NCBI RefSeq assembly: GCF_018343525.1
Contig: NZ_JAGYPH010000001.1
Coordinates: 930,001 to 994,000 of the forward strand
Direction of reading: 5' to 3'
Source: Lederbergia citrea
Lineage (GTDB): Bacteria; Bacillota; Bacilli; Bacillales; Bacillaceae_C
Length of the DNA stretch: 64,000 nt
Shown here one piece after another: positions 25,297 through 35,099 of this stretch. Made by a program: the position numbers and the translations under genes. Each line of letters begins with the position of its first letter. The stretch's first letter is position 1. The notes beneath the pieces are model-generated. The model saw only the letters and a program-made list of their open reading frames with translations, was not told where the DNA came from and did not search any database.

Positions 25297-25455
25297 ACAT
25301 CGAAAAACAAAATGAAACGATGTGTATCGTTAGTTGAAGAAAGTATCTCTAAGCCTAATTACTATTCTCTTTCATAAGATGAACAATGCTTTGATTTATT
25401 CTCAATTACTATTTGAAGCAATCAACACTATGTCTTTTTATAATCTTTTGTTTTG

Positions 25456-25526
25456 CCTTAAACGGGCGCAATTGTTGAATAAGACATGTACTTATGATCT
25501 TCAACAATCGGGCGCTTTAATGGAGC
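25456..25526 (+). repeat. dispersed repeat, CAACAATCGGGC variant
   Basis: CTTAAACGGGCGCAATTGTTGAATAAG ... CTTCAACAATCGGGCGCTTTAATGG. It is an imperfect inverted repeat with about a 20-base loop, the last plus-oriented copy before dif. The 25297-25621 stretch holds no gene apart from this. Confidence 0.65.
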
Positions 25527-25621
25527 AAGGTTCACAAAAATGTTTCTTTATAGTCTTGAAATAACGGTAAAACAATGGGATGAAGGGGGAGGAGACGTTC
25601 TTTTTTCCCTTTTCCTCGAAC

Positions 25622-26134
25622 TTAAATCGTTTGATTTTCTAAATTAACTTGCTCCCATGTTAAATCCACTAATTCTTGACGTCGCATTCCTGCTGTTGAG
25701 AGTAGTTTTAACATTAATTCATTCCTAATTCTTTGCGGACGCGGATCATGCTCTAAATAAGTAAATAATTTGTGAAGCTCCTGTAATGTCATATATATAG
25801 GTAATTTCTTATCAACTTTAGGTGATTGGATTCCTGCTGTGAAACCAGACTTCACGTAGTTTTCTTTCAAACAATATTTACTAAATGATTTTAAACACGA
25901 AATACGGCGTTGTAGCGTCCTTGGCTTAATATTATGATTAATGACCTGATCTTGCACAAAACGACGCACACTAGACGATGTAAGTTCATATAAATCCAAA
26001 GATCGGTCGTTAGCAGTTATAAAATCACTGTAAAACTATTCATCGAACGCGTAACTCGTTAACGTGTTCGATGAATAGTTTTTCTCAACTTGTAAATACA
26101 TAAGATAATCATCCGTAGCTTGAATGTAATTCAT
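25622..26134 (-). pseudogene. truncated XerC/XerD-type tyrosine recombinase next to dif
   Basis: Start ATG 26134 with AGGAGG 10 bases upstream gives MNYIQATDDYLMYLQVEKN, then NYSSNTLTSYAFDE. It meets an in-frame TAG, and continues FYSDFITANDRSLDLYEL through the SAM-like core-binding domain into the catalytic domain as far as TAGMRRQELVDLTWEQVNLE, which contains the first catalytic Arg. It stops at NQTI, so the H-x-x-R and Tyr box are absent. It ends 350 bp and starts about 215 bp from the dif site. Inactive as it stands. Confidence 0.85.
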
Positions 26135-26256
26135 AATTATCAGACCTCCTGGGAATTATTCAGTCCAGCCCTAGAAATTATGTTCGAAACCATTTATTAT
26201 GAGAACATACCGAATTATAAGAAGAACCCTAAGAGTTACGAGAACCAGCTTTGAAT

Positions 26257-26293
26257 ATTATAGTCAACTTGAGCCTAGGTAGGGGACTATAAT
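26257..26293. repeat. inverted repeat near dif
   Basis: ATTATAGTC (26257-26265) pairs with GACTATAAT (26285-26293). It is a perfect 9-bp stem, 57 bp from dif, of unknown role. Confidence 0.5.
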
Positions 26294-26328
26294 GAATCTT
26301 ATGGGAACTTGAGGTTGCGATCCCTTGT

Positions 26329-26377
<49 letters not shown>

Positions 26378-26393
26378 AATGAATAAAACGAAT

Positions 26394-26436
26394 TTTGTCT
26401 CATATCAAAAGTATACTTTTGATAATGAGACAAAAT
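26394..26436. terminator. long hairpin 17-60 bp from dif
   Basis: An inner 20-bp palindrome (ATCAAAAGTA/TACTTTTGAT, 26404-26423) is extended by outer arms TTTTGTC.../...GACAAAA. It could insulate dif from converging transcription; that role is inference. Confidence 0.55.
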
Positions 26437-26697
26437 TTAATTTTTTATAGGTTTTAAAATATCTTGGAAAAAAACTATTAAGTTATTTTGCTGTTCACTT
26501 AACATTTTTTGTTTCCGATCAACTAAATATTATTATTTGTCGGTCTTCAACCATATTTATAACTTATTTTCAATCTCGATAGTCTTTTTCATCCGCCTAG
26601 GATTTTTTTATAAGAATCATCCTAGTTCCTAATTATTAGCTTTAGAATTTCATCAATATATTAGCCAGAGCTCTCTAGAGCATTTTGATTAGGAAAT

Positions 26698-26802
26698 TAA
26701 ATCGGATTGGCGTAGCATTATAAAATCTACCAAATGCCTTTTCAGCATTCCAGGCGCGGTACGAAGGCAAATCTTCCGTACTCATCGTTGTTAGTCATAT
26801 CA
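26698..26802 (-). pseudogene. short gene remnant
   Basis: From an ATG near 26800 with AAGGAG upstream the minus strand reads MTNNDEYGRFAFVPR. A shift to the next frame continues WNAEKAFGRFYNATPIRFNF to a stop. The family is not recognised. The remaining sequence from 26803 to 26915 is gene-free. Confidence 0.35.
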
Positions 26803-26915
26803 ATTCTCCTTGTAACATAAACATCCCCCCTTCCATCTAACCTTTTCTTCTAGAATTATTTATATGATAATAAACAGGAAATTCCCGAACATTATGGCAA
26901 CGAAGCGAAAAAACA

Positions 26916-28079
26916 TCAATTGCCATCCAATGACCAACTAATGTACGCCGAATTTGCGTCATTTTTCCTTTTAACGACTAAGGTTTTGTGTTCCGTAGTA
27001 GATAATTGAGCATTTTCAAATAACTCAATTTCATTTGAAGAGGAAACGATACTGACATTATTTTTGACTTTGATTGTAAAATAATCTAGTAGGCCGGGTG
27101 GTTTGGATTTATATCCGGAAATCTTTGAAAAATCAAGATAACAGCCAGATGAATCCGCTTTCAACGATACCTCTGATTGATAAACCACTTGACTGAATCC
27201 TTCTGCCGTGTTGGCAGCTAACATCGTGTCGAATCGTTGTTGATACGGTTCTAGGAATTTAACCCAACGGCTGACCACTTCTCCGTTTCGCTCGGGGTTG
27301 GAATGGAGCAAATTTGGCCAGTGCATGCCACAAATCGGACCGTTTATTTTACCGCTTACTTCCGGATCGAGCACATTCCATAAATATAGGTCCATTCCGC
27401 GATTTACCGCAATTAAAGATCCGTCAAATCCGAAGAGTTCCGATTCCGGTTGCTTCGACCTAGGCATTCCTTCAAACGGAAGAGAATGATACTTCACGCC
27501 GAATTGCTCAAGAATGAATGCAAGCCCTTCTTCCCCTGCACCATAATGGTGTTGATGTGCGGTGGCTACGAATGATTCTGGAAAAGGTCCGAGATCGTTT
27601 TCTTTTAGTATTGCAGCGAATGCCTCCAAGTGTGCTATTACGCTTTCTCTTGGTCTCATGTTTCCGTGTACGTCATGCCATTCCGCCCTCTCCATAACGC
27701 CCCCGTTACCCCAATATTCATGACCGATACCGTGCAAGCCCACTTCAATAAAACGGTTCTCGTTTCGAATGATAGCTGCCGCCTCTTTTAAGAGTGGAGA
27801 AGATTTCCATGGATTTCTCCATTGTTCACCCAAATATGTTGCGTCAGGCAGTGTTCTTAGGCGGTCGGTCAAGTCCCACTCACATAAAATGAATGAAGCC
27901 TGCGGACGCATGCCTAGCCGTTTGCCAAGTTCGGCGATCGCTGCATAATCCAATGGATGATGGTTCCGATTTATATCTGATCTCCACGGCCCGTTCTCAC
28001 TGACGCTAGAACTGCCTGTCCACCATCCGGCATCATCTATTACCACTTGTATTGCAAGAGGAATACTTATCAAATTCAT
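26916..28079 (-). CDS. polysaccharide-deacetylase-like (NodB/TIM-barrel) protein
   Basis: A 387-aa cytoplasmic protein without signal peptide. The N-terminus AIQVVIDDAGWW, then EVGLHGIGHEYWG (two His like the deacetylase metal motif H-x3-5-H) and SFVATAHQHHYGAG, suggests a divergent metal-dependent carbohydrate deacetylase or related barrel fold. The family was not recognised exactly. ATG 28079 has GGAGC upstream; the longer frame to 28097 has none. It is 21 bases downstream of the acyltransferase-like gene, on the same strand, so the two form an operon and probably act on the same surface or storage carbohydrate. Confidence 0.55.
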   Translation of the reverse strand: MNLISIPLAIQVVIDDAGWWTGSSSVSENGPWRSDINRNHHPLDYAAIAELGKRLGMRPQASFILCEWDLTDRLRTLPDATYLGEQWRNPWKSSPLLKEAAAIIRNENRFIEVGLHGIGHEYWGNGGVMERAEWHDVHGNMRPRESVIAHLEAFAAILKENDLGPFPESFVATAHQHHYGAGEEGLAFILEQFGVKYHSLPFEGMPRSKQPESELFGFDGSLIAVNRGMDLYLWNVLDPEVSGKINGPICGMHWPNLLHSNPERNGEVVSRWVKFLEPYQQRFDTMLAANTAEGFSQVVYQSEVSLKADSSGCYLDFSKISGYKSKPPGLLDYFTIKVKNNVSIVSSSNEIELFENAQLSTTEHKTLVVKRKNDANSAYISWSLDGN

Positions 28080-28100
28080 GCAATCAGCTCCTTCCATGTT

Positions 28101-29348
28101 CTATTCCCATGATTTTAGTAACGATTGAACTTCTCCTTGCTTTTTTTGGTAATATGCTGGACCACTATAAAGATCGTCAAATAACAGAAATCCTGCAGCT
28201 GAACGCATCTGTTTACCTGACAAAACATGCCCTTTGATTGCACGCTGCAATGAAGTCTCTTCCGGTAAAGTATGCAAATCTTCCGGCTTGGATACAAATA
28301 CAGTTTCAAATACTGAATCATCATCAACAATTCGGTACAAATAAAAATCGCGCTGGAATTTCACCAAATTGGAATCCTCAGGTAGAATCTTCTGTAAAAG
28401 TGGATCAAACATCCAAGTATGACATATAAAACCCTTAAACTGTTGTTTAGGAAACAGCTTAGGATATGTTGCTAATGCGCTTCGATAAGATTCATCCAGC
28501 CGGTCATATTCCAATTTACCTCCGCGTGGAATATGGACATCCAGCATGGTATCCCCCTGTATTAACACTGCTTCCCATTCTGCTAAAGATAATTTTACAG
28601 TTTTCGGCAGAACCTTACCTAGTGGGGTTATAGGGCACCCTTTTGTAAAATCTGCATTATCAGTTAATCTCCCTCCTTCCTCTAATGCAATCACCTTTCT
28701 CGTATTCTTGTGACGGTAAACGCTGATACGCAGATCATATTTTTCAGGCATGAATTGCAGGCGGCCAATGCGGAAGAGCCTACCCTGAAAATGATTTAAT
28801 AACCAACCGAGAAGGAAATTTTCGATTCCCCAGACACCTGTTCGTTTTCTCGATTCTTCCATAATGATTCCGATATCGGATAAGGTATCAAAAAGGATAG
28901 ATTCCGTTAGGCCACGCATCTTATAGTTCTCTCTCAACCATGGCAGATTGGAAACTGCAACAATTAACGGAAACATCTGTGCCACAGCGCCCATTGCCAC
29001 CTCTGGTAATGGCCAGCTTGCTACGTCATAAGCGTCCGAAGGACTAATTTCTTCATAAAGCAGGCATTTCCAAAGCCACGCAAGAGTGATCAAATCCTCC
29101 CTTCCTCTAATGAGCTCCAAAGCATGATAAAAAGCAGCTGATTTCTCTTCATTTAACTTGAAATATGGATTGGCCTCTGAAATATATTGATTACTTAAAA
29201 AATACAGCTGCTGATCACCTTTATATAAAGCTATTGCATTTTCCCAGTTTTTCCCCCACTCTTCCGGAGGATTTTGAATATGTAGTAAGGCCATCAACTC
29301 ATGAAAGCTTTGTATGAGTCGAGTGTTTTTTTGATTTGGTTGCAACAT
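28101..29348 (-). CDS. GNAT-like acyltransferase domain protein, 415 aa
   Basis: The protein resembles Gram-positive two-domain proteins with an all-helical N-terminal half (about residues 1-190) and a GNAT-like C-terminal half. The hinge segment FRIGRLQFMPEKYDLRISVYR is characteristic, and the end (FDPLLQKILPEDSNLVKFQRDFYLYR) matches the family. These proteins often neighbour carbohydrate-active genes, here the deacetylase-like gene. The acyl acceptor is unknown. Its ATG overlaps no other gene and lacks a strong ribosome site. Confidence 0.6.
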   Translation of the reverse strand: MLQPNQKNTRLIQSFHELMALLHIQNPPEEWGKNWENAIALYKGDQQLYFLSNQYISEANPYFKLNEEKSAAFYHALELIRGREDLITLAWLWKCLLYEEISPSDAYDVASWPLPEVAMGAVAQMFPLIVAVSNLPWLRENYKMRGLTESILFDTLSDIGIIMEESRKRTGVWGIENFLLGWLLNHFQGRLFRIGRLQFMPEKYDLRISVYRHKNTRKVIALEEGGRLTDNADFTKGCPITPLGKVLPKTVKLSLAEWEAVLIQGDTMLDVHIPRGGKLEYDRLDESYRSALATYPKLFPKQQFKGFICHTWMFDPLLQKILPEDSNLVKFQRDFYLYRIVDDDSVFETVFVSKPEDLHTLPEETSLQRAIKGHVLSGKQMRSAAGFLLFDDLYSGPAYYQKKQGEVQSLLKSWE

Positions 29349-29682
29349 GACATCAACACCTTAATTTCTTTATTTACGGCGAGGCTTAGCTTGATTAAAT
29401 TTCATTTTGTATTTAGACTATCAATTCTATATTACAACTCCCATTTTAAACCAACTGCTCTAAAAAGAAAACCTCAAAATTTCGAGTTTACCGACAAATT
29501 AGAATTATTTGTAAAATGCGTAAAAGGAAGAATAAAATTTAAAATATTAAGAAGCCCAATTTCTCGGTATTAAAATTGAGAATTTGGGCTTTCTTCGTTT
29601 TTTATATCATTGAGAAATTTCATTAACTCATTTTCAAAATGTTTTCATTTCACTTAAAGTTTTTTTTCTCAACCAGGGCAAT
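29349..29682. terminator. intergenic DNA with bidirectional terminator
   Basis: AAGCCCAATTTCTC (29552-29565) pairs with GAGAATTTGGGCTT (29578-29591), flanked by T-rich and A-rich tracts. It can close the UvrA-like gene on the minus strand. No gene is seen here. Confidence 0.65.
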
Positions 29683-32600
29683 TTAATTATTCCTCTCAAG
29701 ACATTGATAAACCGCCATCATATCTCGTTTATTCAACTCACGAATACGATTGAAAATTGGTATATCAGCAACAGCCTCATTATATAAGCTTTCATCAATA
29801 ACATCACTAACATTACCAGTAAGCCATGCTGCTATCTCTATGCCTTCGACAACTTCTTCAAGTCCCTCATCATTGATACCACTTGCATTACAACTCACAC
29901 AAGGTATCGTTAATTTAAATACACCATCATGTAGATTATCTTCTGTAATGACCTTCTTTCCTTTACAGAATGGACATGGATGACTTTTTTTAATCTTATT
30001 AATTTGGGTGACAATTTTTTTATAGCCAAAGGCTTCATAAACATACGTTAGTTTTTTGTATTTTCCATTAGTGAAATACTTGTCAATGATGGTTTCTCTC
30101 GTTTCAATGATATTGGCAAAATCACAGATGGTGATCCGATTATTCATGCTGATTGATTCAATATTGCTGCTTATACTGCCCCAAAATGGCAGGACATTTT
30201 GTAAAACCATTTCATAACCAACAAAGCTTGCTAGTTCCAGTTCAAGCATTTTCAGTGCGACTTGTGTTTCCCAAGGCAACTGGGAGACATCTTTCGTCAA
30301 GGTTATATCGCCGCCAACAATAGATTTCAATTTTACCAATTCCGGTAACTTGCCTACTGTTTTCATAACTTGATCAAGAGGCTGATGAATAATCTCTCGA
30401 ATATCCGTGTCTCCAAATGTTAGTTTTTTATGATGGCTTAGCACGGTTCCTTCACAAATCGGACAGGTAATCATCTCTTTTGATGCTTTCATATGCTCTT
30501 TAATCATTGATTTTGAAATAGACATATAACGCCCAATGATTATATTAAAACCTTCCCATGTTCTCCGTGTCTTGCCTTCTTTATCGTAGAATGACTCTTC
30601 CCAATACCCGTATAAAAAGGTATGCTTCTCTTCATCTGTCATCTCATTATAGCTTTTACTAATATCGTGACCGAGCTCATTCTTGATCTCATCAAAAAGA
30701 AATTGCAATTTCGGATATTGATAATATTTTAATACCTCCATCACGTCTTGATGCAGTAGGCCGTCCCAGAATGGAACGGTTTTGTCTTGAATAACAACAT
30801 CTATATCAAATTTTTCAATCATCCGACGACCAGAACAGTATTGACAATGATTTTCTTGATTATAGAAATCGAAGCTTCTTGTATCTTTATTGGTTGGATG
30901 GGCAGCCACAATATGGTTGATCAATCCACCTATCTCATAGAGAAAACTATATTGACTATACAAATGCCTTTCAAGATCGATAGCAATGACGGGTGCAATC
31001 GCATCTGATTCGTATTCACCATAAATCAGACGGGCCATTGATGATAAGCTTTTTAAGATGCCCCCCTTATATACGTTTTCCGCATGTTTAAAGTAGTCAA
31101 TATGATTTTCTTCTAAGTAGTGAATACCCTTTTGCTGCTGGAGCGTGGAAGAAATAGGCGCTAGAGCCACGGTATCTTCCCTATTCTTTAATTGAAAATA
31201 GTCATCATGACTGACAACCTCAAGATACTCGACAGGTGCAATCCTTCTTTTACCAAAATCAACGATAAAATCAGAACTTTCCAGCATATAGTCATTATGT
31301 TCAATCATTATGATAGAAACTGATTCATCTTGCAGAATGTCCCTGACACTATCAATGAATTGGTTTAAAATATTTTGTGATAAACCTTTTGAAGGTTCGT
31401 CAAAAATAAACAGCGTATGTGGTTTTCTTGATTTCGCAAACAGCTCCGAAACTAAATGAACACATTGAAATTCACCAGTTGATAATGTTTGTGTTTTTCT
31501 TTCTAATGTCAAATAACCAAGTCCAAGTTTGATTAATAGGTTCAAGCGTTTATAAGCGATGTCTTCACTTGGAAGTTCATCAATAATATCTTCAATCGAG
31601 CGCTGAAAAATATCATCAATTTCGTCACTGTATTTGTTGAGTTTCTGTTTGATATCAAGAAAAGTTGCAACGGTTGACCGACTGGTAATAGATTGGTTTC
31701 GATCTTGACCTACCATAACCAGTTTATCTTTTGGAAATCGTTTCAGAAAATCTTTGGCTATACATTCATTGACAAGTGTAGATTTACCACATCCAGACTC
31801 ACCCGTAACGGTTACAAGTCTATTTTTCGGAATCTGAAATTCAGCCATTTGAATATTACGGCAATATAGATCATGAAATTGATAGTATTCTGCTGGCATT
31901 GCCTGATTTCGTTCCCAATGAATTGGCCTGGGACGCGGTGATTCTTCCACAATTTTTCCGCCATATTTCCCACTGCCAGGTCCAAAGAACAATTGCTCAT
32001 CCGTTGTATCGAGCACTGTGTCAGAATGATCAATAAGCCAAATTTGATTCTTATAGCCTAATTGTTTAATCTGTTCTAATATTTTCAACAATGTTTGGTG
32101 ATCAAGACCCACTGAGATTTCATCAATAATAATCACGGTATTTTCACTTGCTGCCATGAATTCTGCCAAGTAAAGTCTTGTTAATTCTCCACCTGACAAT
32201 GTACCCATAATGCGATTTAATGTTAAGTAACCAATATTCATATTAATAATATTTTTGAGAACATGTTGTTTTGCTTCACTAATATGTAATTCTTCTTTAA
32301 GGGAAAGAATCGTCTCAATGTTTAAGTTGTTGATGTCAGAAATACTATGTGGTTGATCCAATAACTCTATCTTATATTGCTCAACTTCCGGACTATAGCG
32401 CCTGCCCTCACACTTTTTACATTCTACATTTTTGTTAGTACCACGGCCTTTACAAGCTGGACACCAGCCTAATTCATTATTAAAGGAAAAAACTTCTGGA
32501 GAAAGATTAAATTTTTCAGCAAGCATCGCACGAATCTCTTTAAAAACGCCTGTATGTGTGCCAATTGTTGAACGTGGATTGGAAGAAATCGATGATCTTC

Positions 32601-32853
32601 CGAGAAAAAGTACTAAAGGCATCTCTTCCATCTTAATGGCACTGAAATTGGTTTCCATAATATTTGAAAATAAATACTGATATTCAGCCTTTGGCAATAA
32701 GGAAACGAGACGTTTCTTGGATTCTTCACCTATAGTTTGACAAAAAGTTGTTTTACCAGATCCAGACAAACCAGCAATTCCTAACGATTGATCTTCCGGC
32801 AAGACGGCATCTAAACGGTTAATATTGTTCGCAATCAATTGATTTATTTTCAT
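29683..32853 (-). CDS. divergent UvrA-like ABC ATPase with long C-terminal zinc-motif region
   Basis: A 1056-aa protein. UvrA-style tandem ABC modules occupy about residues 1-560: Walker A IAGLSGSGKTT (27-36), zinc motif CPAC..CKKC (131-148), signature LSGGE (219-223), Walker B VIIIDE, then the second Walker A TGESGCGKST (350-359), degenerate signature LSTGE and Walker B FIFDEP. True UvrA ends near 950 aa with a different insertion pattern. Here about 490 further residues carry CQYC, CPIC and CPFC...CVSC pairs. It is a UvrA paralogue, possibly an antibiotic-protection or stress ATPase. It lies alone, with its start (ATG 32853) preceded by GAAAGGA. Confidence 0.8.
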   Translation of the reverse strand: MKINQLIANNINRLDAVLPEDQSLGIAGLSGSGKTTFCQTIGEESKKRLVSLLPKAEYQYLFSNIMETNFSAIKMEEMPLVLFLGRSSISSNPRSTIGTHTGVFKEIRAMLAEKFNLSPEVFSFNNELGWCPACKGRGTNKNVECKKCEGRRYSPEVEQYKIELLDQPHSISDINNLNIETILSLKEELHISEAKQHVLKNIINMNIGYLTLNRIMGTLSGGELTRLYLAEFMAASENTVIIIDEISVGLDHQTLLKILEQIKQLGYKNQIWLIDHSDTVLDTTDEQLFFGPGSGKYGGKIVEESPRPRPIHWERNQAMPAEYYQFHDLYCRNIQMAEFQIPKNRLVTVTGESGCGKSTLVNECIAKDFLKRFPKDKLVMVGQDRNQSITSRSTVATFLDIKQKLNKYSDEIDDIFQRSIEDIIDELPSEDIAYKRLNLLIKLGLGYLTLERKTQTLSTGEFQCVHLVSELFAKSRKPHTLFIFDEPSKGLSQNILNQFIDSVRDILQDESVSIIMIEHNDYMLESSDFIVDFGKRRIAPVEYLEVVSHDDYFQLKNREDTVALAPISSTLQQQKGIHYLEENHIDYFKHAENVYKGGILKSLSSMARLIYGEYESDAIAPVIAIDLERHLYSQYSFLYEIGGLINHIVAAHPTNKDTRSFDFYNQENHCQYCSGRRMIEKFDIDVVIQDKTVPFWDGLLHQDVMEVLKYYQYPKLQFLFDEIKNELGHDISKSYNEMTDEEKHTFLYGYWEESFYDKEGKTRRTWEGFNIIIGRYMSISKSMIKEHMKASKEMITCPICEGTVLSHHKKLTFGDTDIREIIHQPLDQVMKTVGKLPELVKLKSIVGGDITLTKDVSQLPWETQVALKMLELELASFVGYEMVLQNVLPFWGSISSNIESISMNNRITICDFANIIETRETIIDKYFTNGKYKKLTYVYEAFGYKKIVTQINKIKKSHPCPFCKGKKVITEDNLHDGVFKLTIPCVSCNASGINDEGLEEVVEGIEIAAWLTGNVSDVIDESLYNEAVADIPIFNRIRELNKRDMMAVYQCLERNN

Positions 32854-32979
32854 TATGAAATCCTTTCATTTTCTAAATTTAGCATTGACATGTTAGGAAA
32901 ACTTCAGAGGAAAATTATATATTCACTAAGCCAGATTAGGATAATCAGAAGTACATATTGTGATAAGAATTAGATTAGT

Positions 32980-33036
32980 CCTTCTTAAGCTAAAGCGCCC
33001 GTTATTGTAAGTACAATATTTCACTAACCTCTTTGT
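32980..33036 (-). repeat. dispersed repeat, minus orientation
   Basis: CCTTCTTAAGCTAAAGCGCCCGTTATTGTAAGTACAATATTTCAC. On the minus strand it reads ...TACTTACAATAACGGGCGC. It is the first minus-oriented copy right of dif. Confidence 0.6.
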
Positions 33037-33069
33037 AATTACCTGTTTATTGAAAAATATCGTTTTCCA

Positions 33070-33948
33070 TTAAATCTTTTTGTAATCTTCTACTATTGTC
33101 CAAATAGTATTAAGTGCTTCTTTAGCTTTCATTTTATCAGAATCTTTTTGAACATCATATGTTATCAATGCCTTCCATAGAGCCCATCCTCGTGCTCTAT
33201 TCCAGGTAGTCTCGTCCAAATTTATTTCATTCTTGAACACTTTTCTACTGGCATTATCAAAAAAAGTCCAGGCTATTGCTGCATCACAAGAGGGATCTCC
33301 TACTCCCAAAATACCAAAATCAATGACTGCACAGAGCTTTCCATCTTTAACTAACAAATTCCCTGGTGCTATATCACCGTGTACCCACACAGACTTTGAT
33401 TCCCATTCAGAATCTAAAGCTAACCGCCATATTTCACTCAATAAACCTCCATCAAAATCCTCTATGTTGTTCTCAATAGCATTTCGGGTTTCATCATTGT
33501 AAATAGATAAAGACCCACCTCTATAAAAATTATGCTTACCAGCTAAGGGACCTTCGTTGGTATCGATGGCTTGTAACTCTTTTAAAAATAACCCCAAGTC
33601 TTTTGCAATCTGATTAAGGTTTTCAATATTGTTATGAGATAGGGGTTCTCCTTCAAGCCACTTATTGATGGACCAGGACCAGGGATATTCTTCATTCGGA
33701 TTTCCTTTTGCTATTGGAACAGGAATTGGTAATGTGAGTTTTTCAGCTAAAATCGGAAGCCACTTTTGTTCTTTTTCTACTTGTGGAGCATAGCCTGCTG
33801 CACTAGGTAACCTTACACTCATATCATCGCCTAGATGAAATGTTCTATTATCATTTCCACCATTTTTTACAGGTTTGATATATAAATCAGACCATTCTGG
33901 ATACTGTTCCTTTATTAGTCTTGATATTAAATCTATATTGATAATCAT
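33070..33948 (-). CDS. aminoglycoside-phosphotransferase-family kinase
   Basis: A 292-aa protein-kinase-fold phosphotransferase. The nucleotide-loop region GGNDNRTFHLGDDMSVRLPS, hinge NKWLEGEPL, catalytic loop VWVHGDIAPGNLLV (Asp general base and Asn) and Mg-binding VIDFG are all present. ATG 33948 is chosen because GGTGAG lies 7 bases upstream; GTG 33960 is the longer alternative. Close relatives are annotated as APH(3') or as metabolic kinases such as homoserine or fructosamine kinases, so resistance is not proven. Confidence 0.8.
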   Translation of the reverse strand: MIINIDLISRLIKEQYPEWSDLYIKPVKNGGNDNRTFHLGDDMSVRLPSAAGYAPQVEKEQKWLPILAEKLTLPIPVPIAKGNPNEEYPWSWSINKWLEGEPLSHNNIENLNQIAKDLGLFLKELQAIDTNEGPLAGKHNFYRGGSLSIYNDETRNAIENNIEDFDGGLLSEIWRLALDSEWESKSVWVHGDIAPGNLLVKDGKLCAVIDFGILGVGDPSCDAAIAWTFFDNASRKVFKNEINLDETTWNRARGWALWKALITYDVQKDSDKMKAKEALNTIWTIVEDYKKI

Positions 33949-34140
33949 TGTAAAACTCACCCACCCTTTTTCTAATCATAATAGTTATTTTCGTCCCCAA
34001 CACTTTCAAATCCTTCTTCAAGTAAACTTCCCTTATTGTTCAATAAGAAAAGGCTGCATTTGTAGCAGCCAGATCTTCAAGGAAAGCCCCTTTAAGTGCA
34101 TTACTAAACGATCTGACCTTTTTAGAAAAAAACACATCCA

Positions 34141-34359
34141 TTAGTCAAAAATACTTTTACACGTTCCAGTACCTATGCCAAGCAATGAAAGGGAAGATAT
34201 TAAAATTATTAAAAAGCCTAAAAGTATTACTCCACTTTCAAACGAAAAAAGAGAAAACAACTTTAAAGCCTTTTGCTCTCCTTTTGTATTCAAATATAGA
34301 AATAGTCTACCTATTGACACAAAAAACAATCCTATCCCAATACCAATAAAATCACACAT
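34141..34359 (-). CDS. small two-helix membrane protein, 72 aa
   Basis: MCDFIGIGIGLFFVSIGRLF... with a second helix SFESGVILLGFLIILISSL. ATG 34359 has GGGGGG 5 bases upstream. The longer frame to TTG 34413 adds a charged, unlikely N-terminus. No family recognised. Confidence 0.5.
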   Translation of the reverse strand: MCDFIGIGIGLFFVSIGRLFLYLNTKGEQKALKLFSLFSFESGVILLGFLIILISSLSLLGIGTGTCKSIFD

Positions 34360-34450
34360 TGGAACCCCCCGAAAAATAATTTCTCCTCCATAGTCTTTGC
34401 ATTTAATCTCCAAAAAACAATGTGGCTAATCCTTTGTTAAACTAACCTGT

Positions 34451-34514
34451 TCGTTAGCTTAATAACTTCAACACAAAAGCGATAATCCTTCTTCGATTAA
34501 CGCAACCGTTAGTT
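34451..34514 (-). repeat. dispersed repeat, minus orientation
   Basis: CGTTAGCTTAATAACTTCAA, then a GCGATAATCC/TTCGATTAACGC imperfect stem, then AACCGTTAGTTGAG. It is the reverse complement of the ACTAACGG...TTGAAGTTATT...ACTAACG arrangement. Confidence 0.8.
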
Positions 34515-34548
34515 GAGGAAGAACTTAATTTCTAACCAGTATCGACTT

Positions 34549-34953
34549 TTATTGTTTAATCATTTGTTCATTGATTAGACGTTCTTTATCGTCCAAATTA
34601 AATCTACCGGGTGTCCAACTTGGAAGAATTCCATAACCCCCAATAATTTTTTCTTCTGCTTCGAATATTACTGCTTTCAAATGTTTTCCTTCAACATCTT
34701 CTTCTTTTAACTCATAGACATATTGTGTAACTTCTTCTCCTAAATACTCACTCAAAAATGTAAAACCACTCTCTCCATCATTACTAAGCATTTCATTAGG
34801 AATATCTAATATAATGCTTTCAACTTCGATAGACTTTTTAATTTCCCAACCTTTGTTTGATAAATATACTTTGTGTTCTTCATTAAGAATTTCTCGACTA
34901 CAAGCAGAAACAAATAATATCCCAAGAAGTATTAAAAACATTTTCATTTTCAT
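34549..34953 (-). CDS. predicted lipoprotein, 134 aa
   Basis: Signal peptide MKMKMFLILLGILFVSAC with lipobox VSAC (Cys 18), so it is probably anchored to the outer face of the membrane. The mature part (VYLSNKGWEIKKSIEVESI...IGGYGILPSWTPGRFNLD) is soluble. The GW.I...IGGY...PG.F.LD pattern resembles DUF4830 proteins, with moderate confidence. Perfect ribosome site AGGAGGTG. Confidence 0.75.
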   Translation of the reverse strand: MKMKMFLILLGILFVSACSREILNEEHKVYLSNKGWEIKKSIEVESIILDIPNEMLSNDGESGFTFLSEYLGEEVTQYVYELKEEDVEGKHLKAVIFEAEEKIIGGYGILPSWTPGRFNLDDKERLINEQMIKQ

Positions 34954-35099
34954 AATTGCACCTCCTGGTTTTAATAATGGTATTGAATTTCAATAAGTTT
35001 CAAAGGATTCATCTTATTGAGCTTAGGGAGTTTAAGTGTATATATACACATGAAAAGGTATCCCACTACCCATACTAACTTTGGGAGGTAGGTTATCTT

